Numbered from the stretch's first letter, positions 5,723-13,045 are shown. The stretch: 15,998 bases of DNA from CAYGZA01 sp964354135 (GCA_964354135.1 CAYGZA010000137.1:1-15998), one strand, 5' to 3'. Made by a program: numbers and translations. The notes: generated from the letters alone by a model not told the origin.

Positions 5723-7048
5723 CTACAGCGCCTTCGTCACGCCGGGGACGGCGCAGGGGTAGAGCCCGTCGGGGCCGGGGAGCGACTTGGGCTTGGCGTC
5801 CCAGGTCCAGCTTTCCGGGCCGAGGTCGAGGCTGGAGTTGATGGCGTCGTCCCACGTGACGACCTGGCCGGAGTAGGTAGCCATGCGGCCGAGGATGGCG
5901 GTCATCGAGGCGGCGGCGGCAAAATCGCCTTCGTTGTAGGGCTGTCCGGCCGCCATCGCGGCGAAGAGATCGTTCATCTCGAGCTGATGCCCGTCGGGGC
6001 CGCGCGGCCATTTCATCACCGGCTGGCCCTCGGCATGGAGCTCCGCCGGGCCGTGACCCTCGATGTAGACGTGGCCCTTGGTCCCGTGGCAGTACTCGGC
6101 GAAGCTGTCCCAGCAGCCGGGCATGTGCCGGCAGACGCTGAAGCACCTCGTGCCGTCGGGGTATTCGAACTCGACGGAGTGGTGGTCGAAGATCTCGCCG
6201 ACGTCGGGTCCGGTGCGGACCTGGCGGCCGCCCATGCCGTTGGCCCGGACGGGGTGCTGGTCCTTCATCATCCAGTTGGCGATGTCGATGTCGTGGACGT
6301 GCTGCTCGACGATGTGGTCGCCCGAGAGCCAGGTGAAGTAGTACCAGTTGCGGACCTGGTGCTGCATCTCGGTCTGGCCCGGCTCGCGGGGGCGTTTCCA
6401 CACGCCGCTGGAGTCGAAGTAGATCCGCAGGAAGAGCGGCTTGCCGATCGCGCCGTCGTGGAGCCGCTTGATCGCCTCCTTGTGCTTGATTTCGTGGCGG
6501 AGGTGATGGCCCACGGCCACGGCGAGCTTCTTTTTCTTCGCCTCCTCGTTGGCGGCCATGATCTTGCGGACGCCGGGGCCGTCGGTGGCCACCGGCTTCT
6601 CCATGAAGACGTGCTTACCGGCCTTGACCGCGGCCTCGAACTGGCGGGGGCGAAAGCCCGGCGGGCCGCAGAGAAGGACCATGTCGGCGCCGGCCTGAAG
6701 GGCCTTTTCGTAGGCGTCCAGACCGACGAACTGCCGCTCCTTGGGCACGTCCATCTTCTCCTTGGGGACCGCGGACTGGATGGCTTCGTAGGCGGCTTCA
6801 AGGTAGTCCTGAAAGGCGTCGGCCATGGCGACCAGCTTGACGTTGGCCTTGGTCACCAGGGCGTTGACGGCGGCCCCTCTGCCGCGGCCGCCGCAGCCGA
6901 TCAGGGCGATGCGGATCAGGTCGCTGCCGGCGGCATGGGCGCTGCGGGCAATCGAAAGGCCGGTCGCCAAGGCGGCCCCGGCGGCAAGTGGGCGGGCGGT
7001 TGGGGAACCCGTGCTTCTTGCGAGGGTCTTGGGCGTGCGGTTTTCCAT
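5723..7048 (-). CDS. Gfo/Idh/MocA family oxidoreductase with atypical export signal
   Basis: A 441-residue NAD(P)-dependent sugar or cyclitol dehydrogenase-like protein. The start is supported by GAGGAG ten bases upstream of ATG. The nucleotide-binding motif GCGGRGRG is at residues 51-58, the family EKP motif at 150-152 (MEKPVATDG), and HVHDIDIANW at 250-259 carries the usual catalytic/metal-site His and Asp. Planctomycete relatives usually have a Tat signal with two arginines and a FLK-like motif. Here the N-terminus (NRTPKTLARSTGSPTARPL, then LAAGAALATGLSIARSAHA) keeps the signal-like Ala-rich stretch and an AHA-type cleavage site but lacks an RR pair. Export may be weak, or the signal has decayed. 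The gene follows the DUF2442 gene on the same strand by 77 bases. The substrate is unknown. Confidence 0.88.
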   Translation of the reverse strand: MENRTPKTLARSTGSPTARPLAAGAALATGLSIARSAHAAGSDLIRIALIGCGGRGRGAAVNALVTKANVKLVAMADAFQDYLEAAYEAIQSAVPKEKMDVPKERQFVGLDAYEKALQAGADMVLLCGPPGFRPRQFEAAVKAGKHVFMEKPVATDGPGVRKIMAANEEAKKKKLAVAVGHHLRHEIKHKEAIKRLHDGAIGKPLFLRIYFDSSGVWKRPREPGQTEMQHQVRNWYYFTWLSGDHIVEQHVHDIDIANWMMKDQHPVRANGMGGRQVRTGPDVGEIFDHHSVEFEYPDGTRCFSVCRHMPGCWDSFAEYCHGTKGHVYIEGHGPAELHAEGQPVMKWPRGPDGHQLEMNDLFAAMAAGQPYNEGDFAAAASMTAILGRMATYSGQVVTWDDAINSSLDLGPESWTWDAKPKSLPGPDGLYPCAVPGVTKAL

Positions 7049-7125
7049 GAGCGTTTCTCCTCGGTGGAAATCGAGCGGTCAGGTCGCCGGGGCGAGCCCG
7101 GCACGAGAAAACTATGACCCGCGGG

Positions 7126-7350
7126 TCAGGTTGTCAGGTCTTCATCCAGCTCCGGCCAGTGCAGATAGGCCCCGTCCCCGAGAATATCCAAGTGCCGGCG
7201 TTCCTCGGGCGTCCCGTGCCACAGGCGGGGAAACCACGCCAAGGGCACAATAATCGTCCGACCGTCGACCAGGTCCACGGTCAGGGCATCATCGCTTACC
7301 GAGACCCGTTGCGCGCGGGCCTCTTGTGTTTCAGCTACCGAAGAAGTCAT
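7126..7350 (-). CDS. DUF2442-family small protein
   Basis: A 74-residue protein whose core (VSVSDDALTVDLVDGRTIIV, then PLAWFPRL and HLDILGDGAYLHWPELDEDL) is the typical DUF2442 pattern. These proteins often sit next to a DUF4160 partner and have been suggested to be toxin-antitoxin-like; their function is not settled. No DUF4160 gene is visible nearby. Family members usually continue after WPELDEDL with a V-G-L-L tail, whereas this one stops at TT, so it is slightly short at the C-terminus. No ribosome site precedes the ATG. A TGC-TATGCT promoter-like element ends eight bases upstream, which would give a nearly leaderless mRNA. Confidence 0.78.
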   Translation of the reverse strand: MTSSVAETQEARAQRVSVSDDALTVDLVDGRTIIVPLAWFPRLWHGTPEERRHLDILGDGAYLHWPELDEDLTT

Positions 7351-7358
7351 ACGAAGTC

Positions 7359-7367
7359 AGCATAGCA
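7359..7367 (-). promoter_or_regulatory. candidate extended -10 promoter, near-leaderless
   Basis: On the minus strand TGC followed by TATGCT matches an extended -10 element. Its downstream edge is eight bases from the DUF2442 ATG, so transcription would begin at or next to the start codon. No matching -35 was found. Confidence 0.35.
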
Positions 7368-7568
7368 GAACGTGGGATCGGTGAATAGCGGGGGGATGCG
7401 TCAGAGCCTGCGGTGCCCCGGCGTTGTTCTGGAGTGCAGTCCACGATCGTCCCGGCGTGGACTTTCGTCCCGGCCGCTTCTGCGAGCGGGCCTGGCGCGA
7501 GCCGTGGTCCGTGTGACGGGAAATCCGTGGACCCGCCATCGCTTCTTCTGTCCCGGTAGGAAGTTCGC

Positions 7569-7574
7569 TATACT
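7569..7574 (+). promoter_or_regulatory. candidate -10 box TATACT
   Basis: TATACT differs from TATAAT by one base. It sits four bases before MITE-like copy 2 and 124 bases before the Gfo/Idh/MocA ATG. No good -35 lies 16-18 bases upstream. If it is used, the mRNA leader would contain the whole MITE-like hairpin. Confidence 0.3.
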
Positions 7575-7577
7575 ACG

Positions 7578-7651
7578 AGCCTATCCTGGAACCCTTCCCC
7601 TCGGCCCCTCCCCCGCAAACGGGGCGAGGGGAGAGGGTTTTGGGATAGGCT
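7578..7651. mobile_element. MITE-like inverted-repeat element, copy 2
   Basis: The ends AGCCTATCC (7578-7586) and GGATAGGCT (7643-7651) are perfect 9-base inverted repeats. Pairing continues inward as GAACCCT/AGGGTTTT with mismatches. The core CCCCTCCCCCG-CAAA-CGGGGCGAGGGG (about 7606-7631) closely matches copy 1 and has the same orientation. It lies in the leader of the Gfo/Idh/MocA gene that follows. Confidence 0.7.
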
Positions 7652-7697
7652 TTGAGTAAGGTCCCTCGATCCTAACCTCAACTCAGCGGGTCGAATC

Positions 7698-9002
7698 ATG
7701 AAGCGCACTCTGAATCGTCGGCGGTTTCTTCAGCGGGGCATCGTCGTTGCGGGAGCCATCGGCGCTCCGGCTCCGATCGCTTCCTCTGCCTTCGGCACGG
7801 ACTCCTCGGCCGCTCCGAGCAACAAGATCACGATCGGCTGCATCGGCGTGGGCGGCATGGGGACCGGGAACATGAAGGTCTTCCTCGGGCTGCCCGAGTG
7901 CCGCGTGGTGGCGGTGTGCGATACCTATGAGAGCCGCCGCCAGACGGCCAAGGAACTCGTGGACGCCCAGTACGGAGACAAGGGCTGCGCGACCTATGCC
8001 GACTATCGCGACATCATCGCCCGGAAGGACGTCGACGCCGTGATGATCGCTCCGCAGGACCACTGGCACGCGCTGGTGGCGACGGCCGCGGCCAAGGCGG
8101 GCAAGGACATGTACTGCGAGAAGCCCTTGGGCGTTTCGGTCGAGGAGTGCCGGTGCATCCGGGACGCGGTGCGCCAGGCCAAGCGGGTCTTCCAGACCGG
8201 CACCTGGCAGCGGTCGGAGCGCAAGTTCCAGCACGCCTGCGAGCTGGCCCGGAACGGCTACGTCGGCAAGATCCACACCGTGCAGGTGGCAACCGAAGGG
8301 CCGAATTACCGTCCCGGCTACAAAGGGTCGCTGGAGCCGCAGCCCGTGCCGCCCGGTTTCGACTGGGAGATGTGGCGGGGGCCGGCCCCGAAGAAGCCTT
8401 ACAATCCCGGCCGCGTCGCCTGGCCGGACTGGTACTTGATCTGGGACTATTGCGCCGGGTTCATCGCCAACTGGGGCGTACACCATCTCGACATCGCCAA
8501 CTGGGGCTGCCCGCAGGTCGGCGCCGAGCCGTTTGAAGTCGAGTGCAAAGCCACCTACCGCAAGGAAGGTTTCACCGACAACGTGGACACGTGGCACGCG
8601 ACCCTCACCTACGCGAGCGGGCTCAAAATGATCTTCTCGGACAGCCGGCAGCAGAAGTCCGGATGCCGATTCATCGGCGACGAAGGCTGGGTCCACGTGG
8701 ACCGCTCGGGCATCTGGGCCGAGCCCGAGTCGCTGGTCAAGGTCAAGCTCAAGCCCAACGAGCTGCGGCTCACGGACTCGAAGCACCACGGCGACGATTT
8801 CCTGCGCTGTGTGCGGAGCCGCAAGGACCCGGTGTCGGACGTCGACGCCGCACACCAGGCATCCTCCCTCGGCATGTTGGCCGACATTGCGGCGCGTCTG
8901 GGGCAGAAGCTGAAATGGGAGCCCAAGCAAGAGCGTTTCGCCGGCAACGAGGAGGCCGACAAGATGCTGAAACGCCCCATGCACAACGGCTGGAAACTCT
9001 GA
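7698..9002 (+). CDS. Tat-exported Gfo/Idh/MocA family oxidoreductase
   Basis: A 434-residue NAD(P)-dependent oxidoreductase of the sugar/inositol dehydrogenase type. The Tat signal NRRRFLQRG (residues 6-14) is followed by a hydrophobic stretch and an Ala-rich cleavage region near 30-35 (SSAFGT), so it should act in the periplasm. The Rossmann motif GVGGMGTG is at 50-57, EKPLGVS at 141-147, and the catalytic-site sequence GVHHLDIANW at 260-269. The second half (residues 200-420) is the family's C-terminal sheet domain, with GPAPKKPYNP typical of planctomycete members. No clear ribosome site precedes the ATG. It is 38 bases upstream of the [2Fe-2S] subunit gene on the same strand, so the three genes may be co-transcribed. 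The substrate is unknown; it is only 20-30% alike by eye to the minus-strand relative. Confidence 0.9.
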   Translation: MKRTLNRRRFLQRGIVVAGAIGAPAPIASSAFGTDSSAAPSNKITIGCIGVGGMGTGNMKVFLGLPECRVVAVCDTYESRRQTAKELVDAQYGDKGCATYADYRDIIARKDVDAVMIAPQDHWHALVATAAAKAGKDMYCEKPLGVSVEECRCIRDAVRQAKRVFQTGTWQRSERKFQHACELARNGYVGKIHTVQVATEGPNYRPGYKGSLEPQPVPPGFDWEMWRGPAPKKPYNPGRVAWPDWYLIWDYCAGFIANWGVHHLDIANWGCPQVGAEPFEVECKATYRKEGFTDNVDTWHATLTYASGLKMIFSDSRQQKSGCRFIGDEGWVHVDRSGIWAEPESLVKVKLKPNELRLTDSKHHGDDFLRCVRSRKDPVSDVDAAHQASSLGMLADIAARLGQKLKWEPKQERFAGNEEADKMLKRPMHNGWKL

Positions 9003-9040
9003 AATTCGAGGCGGCGACTTGCGAGTCAAGGGAGACCTTC

Positions 9041-9520
9041 ATGGAACAAACCATTCAGTTCACGCTCAATGGCAAGCCCGTGCGCATCGCCGCGGACGGC
9101 GATCGCAAGCTTCTGTGGGTCTTGCGCTCCGACCTGGGGCTGACGGGCTGCAAGTACGGGTGCGGTCGAGGCGATTGCGGCGCCTGCACGGTCCTGGTGA
9201 ACGGCGAGCCGGTGCGGTCCTGCCTGACTCCCGTGAAAGAGGTCCAAGGCAAAGAGGTGGTCACCATTGAAGGGCTGGCCGCCGGCGGAAGCCTGCACCC
9301 CGTTCAGCAGGCGTTCGTGGAGCACGACGCCCTTCAATGCGGCTATTGCACGCCGGGGATGATCCTTCAGGCGGTCGGCCTGTTGCGCAAGAACCCGCGG
9401 CCGAGCCGCGCGGAGATCCTGAACTCCATGGAAGACTGTCTCTGCCGCTGCGGAGCGCACGCGAGAATCGTGCTGGCGATCCAGTCCGCGGCCCTTCGGA
9501 TGAGTGGAGGAAAGCCATGA
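9041..9520 (+). CDS. [2Fe-2S] small subunit of a xanthine-dehydrogenase-family molybdenum hydroxylase (IorA-like)
   Basis: A 159-residue iron-sulfur protein that passes electrons from the molybdenum centre. AAGGGAG (9028-9034) six bases before ATG fixes the start; the frame is open further upstream but overlaps the Gfo/Idh/MocA gene. The plant-ferredoxin-type cluster is C41-x4-C46-x2-C49-x11-C61. The second, helical-domain cluster is C100-x2-C103-x31-C135-x-C137. The length is normal for the family. It has no signal peptide, which fits export together with the Tat-signal-bearing large subunit. Its stop overlaps the next start as ATGA. The isoquinoline 1-oxidoreductase/aldehyde dehydrogenase branch is favoured by the gene order small-then-large and the large subunit's signal, but substrate cannot be read from sequence. 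Confidence 0.92.
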   Translation: MEQTIQFTLNGKPVRIAADGDRKLLWVLRSDLGLTGCKYGCGRGDCGACTVLVNGEPVRSCLTPVKEVQGKEVVTIEGLAAGGSLHPVQQAFVEHDALQCGYCTPGMILQAVGLLRKNPRPSRAEILNSMEDCLCRCGAHARIVLAIQSAALRMSGGKP

Positions 9521-11676
9521 GAGACGACAACTACCTGGAACTCGATTTCACCGACATGTCGGACCTTCCCGCCACCGACCGCAGGGACTTCCTCAAGACC
9601 CTGGGCGGAGGGATCTTCGTCCTGGTGACCCTCGGCGGTGCGGAGGCACTCGCCCAGGAGAAGCGCCGCGGGGGTTTCGGCCAGAGATTGCCTTCCGATT
9701 TCAATGCCTTTCTCAAGATCGGAGAGGACGGGAGGGTCGCCTGCTTCACCGGTAAAGTGGAGATGGGCCAGGGGGTCATCACGTCGCTGGCCCAGATGCT
9801 GGCCGACGAGCTGAACGTCTCGCTGGAAAGCGTGGACGTGGTGATGGGCGATACCGACCTCTGCCCGTGGGACATGGGGACCTTCGGCTCGATGACCACC
9901 CGGTTTTTCGGGCCGGCTCTCCGGGCGGCGGCTGCGGAGGCCAGGGCGGTGCTCGTGCAACTGGCCGCGGAGCGTCTCCAGACCCCGGTCGAACAACTGA
10001 CGGTGGAAGAGGGCGTAGTCTTTGTGAAGGAACAGCGCGATAAACGGGTATCGTATGCCGAATTGACCAAGGGGAAGAGAATCGAGCGGCGTCTCAGCCA
10101 GAAGGCCGCCCTGGAAAGGGTCTCCGATTTCACGGTTGTCGGCAAGCCGGTTCTGAGAAGAGACGCTCACGAAAAGGTGACCGGCAACGCGAAGTATGCG
10201 GGCGACATCCGCCTGAGCGGCATGGTACACGCGAAGATCCTGCGGCCCCCCGCCCACGGCGCCACGCTAAAAAGCGTGGACACCTCCGCGGCCGAGCGGA
10301 TCCAGGGCGTCCGCGTCGTGAAGGAAGGCGACCTGGTGGCCGTCCTTCACGAACATCCGGACGTGGCCGAAGAGGCCCTGGGAAAGGTGAAGGCCCAATT
10401 CGATCTGCCGCAGGCAGACGTGGACGACAAGACGATTTTCGACCACCTGCTGAAGGTCGCACCCGAGGGCAGGGCCGTTGCCAAGGGAGGCGATCTCCGG
10501 AGCGGAGAGAAGCTCGCCGCAAACCTGATCGAGGCGACGTATCTGAACAGCTACGTGGCCCATGCCCCGATGGAGCCCCACACCGCGGTGGCGAAGATCG
10601 AGAAAGGCAAGGCGACCGTGTGGGCCTCGACGCAGAACCCGTTTGGGGCGAGGGATGAGGTGGCCCGCGCGCTGGGACTGGCTTCCGCCAACGTCCGCGT
10701 CATCACTCCCTTTGTCGGGGGCGGCTTCGGCGGAAAGACGGCCAACCAGCAGGCCGTCGAGGCCGCGATCCTGGCGAAAGCGGCGGGCAGTCCGGTCCAG
10801 GTCGCCTGGAGCCGGGCCGAAGAGTTCTTCTACGACACCTTCCGGCCGGCCGCCGTGGTGAAAATCAAGTCGGGGGTCGACGGGGCGGGCAGGATCGTGC
10901 TTTGGGACTATCACGTCTATTTCGCGGGGGAGCGGGGGGCGCAGCATTTCTACGACGTGCCCCATCACACCACGGTGTCTCATGGAAGCGGCTGGACCGG
11001 CGGGTCCGGCTCGCATCCCTTCCGGACCGGCCCGTGGCGCGCGCCCAGCAACAACACGAACACCTTTGCCAGGGAGTCCCAGATTGACCTGATGGCCGCG
11101 AAGGTGGGGGCCGATCCCGTGGAGTTCCGCCTGAAGAACTTGAAGGACGAACGGATGCTGCGCGTCCTGAGAGCGGCGGCGGAGAAATCCGGATGGACGC
11201 CCAAGAAAAGGCCGAGCGGCAGGGGCGTCGGAGTGGCCTGCGGCACCGATTCGGGAACGTACGTGGCGCTCGTGGCCGAGGTCGAGGTCGACAGGAACTC
11301 GGGAAAGATCCAGGTAAAACGCGTCGTTTGTGCCCAGGAGATGGGGCTCGTCATCAATCCCGAAGGGGCGAGAATCCAGATGGAGGGCTGCATCACGATG
11401 GGACTGGGCTATGCCCTGGCCGAAGAAATCCACTTCAAGGGCGGCGACGTGCTGGACCGCGATTTCGGCGCCTACAGGATCCCGCGTTTCTCCTGGCTGC
11501 CCGCGATCGAGACCGTGCTCGTCGAGGCGAAAGACTCGGCTCCCCAGGGAGGAGGCGAGCCGGCGATCATCGGCATGGGCGCCGTGATCGCCAGCGCCCT
11601 TTTCGATGCAACCGGCGCCAGGTTGTTCCAGCTTCCGATGACCCCGGACCGAGTGAAACGAGCGATCGCGTCTTAG
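9517..11676 (+). CDS. molybdopterin-binding large subunit of a Tat-exported isoquinoline 1-oxidoreductase-like enzyme (IorB-like)
   Basis: A 719-residue catalytic subunit of a xanthine-dehydrogenase-family hydroxylase. The start follows GGAGG (9506-9510) by six bases and overlaps the small-subunit stop. The Tat signal DRRDFLKTLGG (21-31) leads into a hydrophobic run and a cleavage site after ALA (44-46), so it is periplasmic. The first molybdopterin domain (about 62-200) has GKVEMGQGVITSLAQ. A second copy of the domain (about 205-450) begins at VVGKPVLRRDAHEKVTG. GGGFGGKT (401-408) is a cofactor-binding loop, RTGPWRAPSNN (503-513) is the family's substrate-channel motif, and QGGGEPAI (677-684) carries the presumed catalytic Glu681. 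Members commonly use a cytochrome c partner; none is encoded after it, and no XdhC-like maturation gene is seen. The substrate (N-heterocycle, aldehyde or other) is undetermined. Confidence 0.9.
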   Translation: MRDDNYLELDFTDMSDLPATDRRDFLKTLGGGIFVLVTLGGAEALAQEKRRGGFGQRLPSDFNAFLKIGEDGRVACFTGKVEMGQGVITSLAQMLADELNVSLESVDVVMGDTDLCPWDMGTFGSMTTRFFGPALRAAAAEARAVLVQLAAERLQTPVEQLTVEEGVVFVKEQRDKRVSYAELTKGKRIERRLSQKAALERVSDFTVVGKPVLRRDAHEKVTGNAKYAGDIRLSGMVHAKILRPPAHGATLKSVDTSAAERIQGVRVVKEGDLVAVLHEHPDVAEEALGKVKAQFDLPQADVDDKTIFDHLLKVAPEGRAVAKGGDLRSGEKLAANLIEATYLNSYVAHAPMEPHTAVAKIEKGKATVWASTQNPFGARDEVARALGLASANVRVITPFVGGGFGGKTANQQAVEAAILAKAAGSPVQVAWSRAEEFFYDTFRPAAVVKIKSGVDGAGRIVLWDYHVYFAGERGAQHFYDVPHHTTVSHGSGWTGGSGSHPFRTGPWRAPSNNTNTFARESQIDLMAAKVGADPVEFRLKNLKDERMLRVLRAAAEKSGWTPKKRPSGRGVGVACGTDSGTYVALVAEVEVDRNSGKIQVKRVVCAQEMGLVINPEGARIQMEGCITMGLGYALAEEIHFKGGDVLDRDFGAYRIPRFSWLPAIETVLVEAKDSAPQGGGEPAIIGMGAVIASALFDATGARLFQLPMTPDRVKRAIAS

Positions 11677-11691
11677 CCCCACAACGGCCGA

Positions 11692-11711
11692 CTCTCCCGC
11701 GGGCGGGAGAG
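11692..11711. terminator. bidirectional terminator hairpin between convergent genes
   Basis: CTCTCCCGC and GCGGGAGAG form a perfect 9-bp stem with loop GG. It sits 15 bases after the large-subunit stop and 23 bases before the end of the minus-strand gene. No T-run follows, so a pure intrinsic terminator is uncertain. Confidence 0.5.
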
Positions 11712-11734
11712 GGGAGTGATGGTTCCACGGCCCC

Positions 11735-12769
11735 TCAGCCTCGCCAGGGCCGTTTGCGGGCGCTGAGCTTCCCGAGGCTCTCGATGGCGATCTTCACGTC
11801 GGGCTCAACCTGGAAGTCGAACATCCCGGCAATGATGAAATCGGCGCCGTGGCGATAGGCGTAGGGAAAGGCGATCCCCGGCGGGATGGCCCCCGCCGCC
11901 ATCACCTTGAACGCCACCCAGGGCTTCTCGACCGTTGCCATGTAGGCCGCGGTCTCCTCGGGGTTGTTGCACCACATGTTGTCGTTGTTCGCGTCGTGGT
12001 CCGACGCATCCCCGCGCATCCAGTCGTATTCCTTGCGCCGCTCCTTGGGCGTGGCCGACCAGTACCGGTCGATGTGGAAGGTCTTCACGTAGAAATCGGG
12101 GTTGACTTTGTTCTTCTCGCAGGCGACGGGCATGTTCAGCGAGTGGCCTCCGACTCCTGCGGGCACGCCCTGGGCCTTGATCAAGTCGACCATCTGCCCG
12201 ATCATCTCGATCTTGCCGCCGCTCATCATGTGCTGGTCGGTCGCCCCGCCGTGCGAATACAACAGCGTGGCACCCAAGTCCACCTGGCGTCTAATAATCT
12301 CGTTCATCTGGGTCTTGTCCTCGGAGAGCCCGATGCAGACCATGGTTTGCATCTTGGTGCTGTGGTGCTGGTTGTACTTCGTCACCGGACCCCAGATCGC
12401 AGGGTCGATCTGGATCGTATTGATGCCGCACGCCTGGGCAAGCTCCATAGTCTCGAAGGCCTTTGCCTCGGTGTTGTACGACGTGGACAGCTTGGACACG
12501 TACATCAGGTCGCGACTGTGGATCCACCCGCCGATCAGGTTGCCGCCGATGAAGAGCCGGCTGACGGAGACGTTGCCGATCTTGCCGCAGGGCAGGCTGC
12601 CGGGTGGAATGTCGGTCTTGGGCTTGTTGCCCTGACCGGTCTGGGCGGCCCCATCCTGCACCGCGGCCAGCAGGATCTTCTCCTCCACGCTGGTGTATGC
12701 CGCGCCGACGGCGGCTGCTCCTACGACGCCCCTCGCCAGGAAACACCGACGGTCGGTTTTCTCTGCCAT
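11735..12769 (-). CDS. Tat-exported TIM-barrel protein, degenerate aldo/keto-reductase-like
   Basis: A 344-residue protein. GGGAGAGG lies about 10 bases before ATG. A Tat signal DRRCFLARGVVGAAAVGAA (6-24) marks it as exported. From about residue 60, CGKIGNVSVSRLFIGGN recalls the aldo/keto-reductase opening 'LG.TGL.VS.L..GG'. The strand usually carrying the catalytic Asp and Tyr reads GINTIQIDPAIWG, keeping Asp but with no Tyr in the expected place. The next strand, MQTMVCIGLS, lacks the catalytic Lys. LLYSHGGATD and VKKPW/VEKPWVAFKVMAAGAIPP are later barrel strands, and the protein ends with ADFIIAGMFDFQVE. I know similar proteins from planctomycetes and Verrucomicrobia, but with no assigned reaction. 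It may bind a sugar or carry out a changed chemistry; an NADPH reductase role is unlikely. Confidence 0.72.
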   Translation of the reverse strand: MAEKTDRRCFLARGVVGAAAVGAAYTSVEEKILLAAVQDGAAQTGQGNKPKTDIPPGSLPCGKIGNVSVSRLFIGGNLIGGWIHSRDLMYVSKLSTSYNTEAKAFETMELAQACGINTIQIDPAIWGPVTKYNQHHSTKMQTMVCIGLSEDKTQMNEIIRRQVDLGATLLYSHGGATDQHMMSGGKIEMIGQMVDLIKAQGVPAGVGGHSLNMPVACEKNKVNPDFYVKTFHIDRYWSATPKERRKEYDWMRGDASDHDANNDNMWCNNPEETAAYMATVEKPWVAFKVMAAGAIPPGIAFPYAYRHGADFIIAGMFDFQVEPDVKIAIESLGKLSARKRPWRG

Positions 12770-12917
12770 TGCCGGATACCTCTCCCGTTGGATACTGTGC
12801 TTGCAGGGCTAACGCCGGCGAGGCGATGGGGCCGGTCCCCTTCTTGCCACTCCACCCGGACGCGCTGCGGCCGGCGTATGCCCCCTTAGTTTCGCTCCTG
12901 GCAACGCGAAAGTCAAG

Positions 12918-12970
12918 CGTGTCGGTTTCAGCCGGGCCGTGTCGGTTTCAGAGCCGGGCCGTGTCGGCCC
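12918..12970. repeat. short tandem repeat, CGTGTCGGTTTCAG unit
   Basis: CGTGTCGGTTTCAGCCGGGC (12918-12937) is followed at once by the same unit with an extra AG (12938-12959), then by a partial third copy CGTGTCGG merging into CCCGG (12960-12970). The two full copies are otherwise identical. Confidence 0.75.
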
Positions 12971-12995
12971 GGTGTGCTGCGACCGGTAAACGGCC

Positions 12996-13034
12996 GGGGC
13001 GACACGCCCCGAAAAGGTTCCTGACACCTTTTTT
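12996..13034. terminator. two successive hairpins, the second with a T-run
   Basis: GGGGCG-ACA-CGCCCC (12996-13010) is followed by AAAAGGT (13012-13018), a 7-base loop and ACCTTTT (13026-13032), then TT. The second has the form of an intrinsic terminator on either strand. GTTCCTGACACCTTTT is a phrase I recall as dispersed in planctomycete genomes, so it may be a repeat rather than a gene-specific terminator. Confidence 0.45.
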
Positions 13035-13045
13035 CTACCCCGGAA

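Larger units (their letters stand above)
7351..7697. other. divergent intergenic region with hairpin and MITE-like element
   Basis: This 347-base gap separates the minus-strand DUF2442 gene from the plus-strand Gfo/Idh/MocA gene. It holds a likely minus-strand promoter (7359-7367), a perfect 8-bp inverted repeat AGTCCACG/CGTGGACT (7438-7445 with 7456-7463), a TATACT box at 7569-7574 that could be a plus-strand -10, and MITE-like copy 2. Short open frames here look like chance. Confidence 0.55.

Noticed and set aside
5172..6401. A 409-residue minus-strand open frame running from the repeat region into the Gfo/Idh/MocA gene
   Set aside because: It is the +1 frame of the real gene joined to hairpins and simple repeats; its composition is almost only Arg, Pro, Ala and Gly.
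5987..7117. A 376-residue plus-strand open frame opposite the Gfo/Idh/MocA gene
   Set aside because: It is antisense to a gene with EKP and Rossmann motifs; its Val/Asp/Leu/Gly-rich text is a codon-shadow pattern.
7683..9029. A 448-residue open frame on the minus strand across the whole Tat-exported Gfo/Idh/MocA gene
   Set aside because: It mirrors a gene with clear motifs and Tat signal. Long antisense frames are expected in GC-rich coding DNA, and it has no recognisable domain.
10267..11682. A 471-residue minus-strand open frame opposite the molybdopterin subunit gene
   Set aside because: It is rich in Arg, His, Gly and Pro with no motif, lies antisense to a well-supported gene and has no ribosome site.
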